Shown: in pieces, positions 5,334 to 6,514 of the stretch
How positions within the stretch are numbered: the first letter of the stretch is position 1
Layout: each line of letters begins with the position of its first letter
Source: Candidatus Thalassarchaeaceae archaeon
GTDB lineage: Archaea; Thermoplasmatota; Poseidoniia; Poseidoniales; Thalassarchaeaceae
Assembly: GCA_030747475.1 (NCBI GenBank)
Contig: JASLKO010000033.1
Coordinates: forward strand, 1-6,514
Direction of reading: 5' to 3'
Length of the DNA: 6,514 nucleotides
Position numbers and translations under genes: made by a program
The notes under the pieces: model-generated
Database searches by the model: none
Told to the model about the DNA's origin: nothing
The model's input: only the letters and a program-made list of their open reading frames with translations

Positions 5334-6514
5334 ATGGCAGATAGTGGCGTTTGGGGTTTTGGAGTAGTTTTTGCATTAATGTTGGTGTTGGCATTGATTT
5401 TCATCATGCTTGTAACACGTTACAAGCGATGTGCATCTGACGAAATTTTAGTTGTCTTCGGGCGAGTGAAAGGTGGTCGGGCATCTCGTTGTATCCACGG
5501 TGGTGCAACATTTGTGATTCCCTTGTTTCAGGATTACAAGAAATTGAGTTTGGTCCCGATGACCATCCCGATCAACCTGACAAATGCATTGTCCATGCAA
5601 AACATTCGAATTCACGTGCCATCGACATTCACCGTCGGTATCAGCACTGATCCTCTAATTATGAACAACGCTGCAGAGCGCCTGCTTCACTTGAACACAA
5701 ACCAAATTAACGAGATGGCCTCGGAGATTATCTTCGGTCAGTTGCGTTTGACAGTCGCTTCTTTGACGATTGAGCAGATCAATCAAGACCGTGACAACTT
5801 CCTAGAGCGCATCACGCTCAACGTCGGTCATGAATTGCACAAGTTGGGTCTATACCTCATCAACGTGAACATCACCGATATTACCGACGACTCCGAGTAC
5901 ATCGAGAGCATCGGTAAGAAGGCAGCTGCCACTGCAGTCAACGCAGCAAAGGCAGATGTCGCAGTTGCAGACCGCGACGGTGCCATTGGTGCTGCTGAGG
6001 CTAACCGTGCTCGTGACATTCAGGTTGCAGAGAACGCAGCCGAGGCCGAGAAAGGAAAGAAGGCCGCAAGTGCAGATCAGCGTATTTTCGTTCAGAACCA
6101 AGAATCATTGGCGATTGAAGGTGAGAACACTTCCAAAGCGAACATTGCTGAATACAATGCAACACTCGCTGAGAAAGAAGCCGAAGCCATGCGTCGTTCT
6201 GAAGTCGCATCAAGAACAGCCGAGATGGAAATTCAGAAGGCACAGTATTTGCTGGAGCAAGAACGTCTGAAGGCAGAAGAAATCGTACGCGAAGAAATCG
6301 CCAAGACACAGATTGAGATTGCAGCCGAAGCAGAGGCTGAGCGCCAGCGCCGTATCGCTGGTGGTGAAGCAGACGCAATCCTAGCTCGCTATACCGCAGA
6401 AGCTGAAGGTATCCAGAAGGTTCTGGAAGCCAAAGCATCCGGTTACCAGATGCTTGTTGCAAGCGCTGGTGGAGACGCCAAGGCCGCAGCAACCCTACTC
6501 ATGGTTGAGAAGGT
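5334..6514 (+). CDS. Flotillin (SPFH-domain membrane scaffold), C-terminus beyond the right edge
   Basis: The frame stays open from the ATG at 5334 to the window edge, giving 393 codons plus two bases. Residues 7-28 form a single membrane anchor, followed by a basic-cysteine stretch (RYKRC, 29-33). The SPFH/band-7 domain spans about 34-190 and opens with SDEILVVFGRVKGGRASRC, typical of flotillins (DEILVV-G). It continues through VIPLFQ (61-66) and ends at LGLYLINVNITDITDDSEYI (171-190), closely resembling flotillin wording. From about 195 on there is a long Ala/Glu/Lys-rich coiled coil with repeated AEAE, AAEAEAE and EKEAEA words. Flotillins oligomerise on the cytoplasmic side of the membrane and organise microdomains. 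Members of this group are usually somewhat longer, so perhaps 80-120 residues are missing. GAGG at 5317-5320 is 13 bases upstream, and the start is only 8 bases after the NfeD-like stop, so translational coupling is likely. The organism-specific cargo is unknown. Confidence 0.93.
   Translation, partial: MADSGVWGFGVVFALMLVLALIFIMLVTRYKRCASDEILVVFGRVKGGRASRCIHGGATFVIPLFQDYKKLSLVPMTIPINLTNALSMQNIRIHVPSTFTVGISTDPLIMNNAAERLLHLNTNQINEMASEIIFGQLRLTVASLTIEQINQDRDNFLERITLNVGHELHKLGLYLINVNITDITDDSEYIESIGKKAAATAVNAAKADVAVADRDGAIGAAEANRARDIQVAENAAEAEKGKKAASADQRIFVQNQESLAIEGENTSKANIAEYNATLAEKEAEAMRRSEVASRTAEMEIQKAQYLLEQERLKAEEIVREEIAKTQIEIAAEAEAERQRRIAGGEADAILARYTAEAEGIQKVLEAKASGYQMLVASAGGDAKAAATLLMVEK

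Noticed and set aside
5900..6400. Repetitive Ala/Glu codon pattern suggesting a tandem DNA repeat
   Set aside because: The repetition is at protein level (coiled coil of flotillin) and shows no regular DNA repeat unit.
6001..6492. Minus-strand open frame of 163 codons inside the flotillin gene
   Set aside because: It is antisense to the Ala/Glu-rich coiled coil, where codon composition rarely produces stops on the opposite strand. The translation is Leu/Arg-rich and low-complexity, with no ribosome binding site.
1..6514. CRISPR array, tRNA/rRNA genes, insertion sequence or defence system
   Set aside because: No regularly spaced direct repeats, tRNA-like cloverleaf, transposase motifs, terminal inverted repeats or nuclease/helicase motifs were seen.

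Overview
The window looks like an ordinary chromosomal stretch from a prokaryote of intermediate GC content. Genes are tightly packed, and most are preceded by GAGG/GGAGG-type ribosome binding sites. I favour a planktonic euryarchaeon of the Marine Group II/Poseidoniia kind, but this is inference. The hints are an NADK3-like NAD kinase, a YjbQ (UPF0047) gene, and a TATA-like element at archaeal spacing between two divergent genes. A bacterial origin is not excluded, because no rRNA or lineage-specific marker is present.

Layout. A left-facing gene for a molybdopterin (sulfite-oxidase fold) oxidoreductase runs off the left edge, with its start codon at 258. A 66-base divergent gap follows. A rightward run then begins: an NAD kinase with a TTG start (325-1212), a large orphan multi-pass membrane protein (1261-2832), a YjbQ family protein (2874-3338) and a SpoU/TrmH-family RNA 2'-O-methyltransferase (3343-4050). 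After a 67-base gap comes a second membrane-centred cluster: two small membrane proteins (4118-4426 and 4436-4645), an NfeD/YuaF-like membrane protein with a C-terminal OB-fold (4699-5325), and a flotillin (5334 to the right edge, incomplete). No tRNA, rRNA, CRISPR array, transposon or clear terminator is visible, and no gene-free stretch exceeds 300 bases.

How the genes work together. The NfeD-like protein and flotillin form the classic pair that organises membrane microdomains in bacteria and many archaea. The two small membrane proteins just upstream are candidate lineage-specific partners. The NAD kinase, YjbQ and RNA methyltransferase are housekeeping-type enzymes with no obvious shared pathway. 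The membrane protein between them has no function I can recognise. I see no clear defence system or mobile element. The points most worth a second look are the altered NAD-binding loop in the NAD kinase, the 523-residue orphan membrane protein with its Trp/Tyr-rich charged segments, and the small proteins linked to the flotillin cluster.
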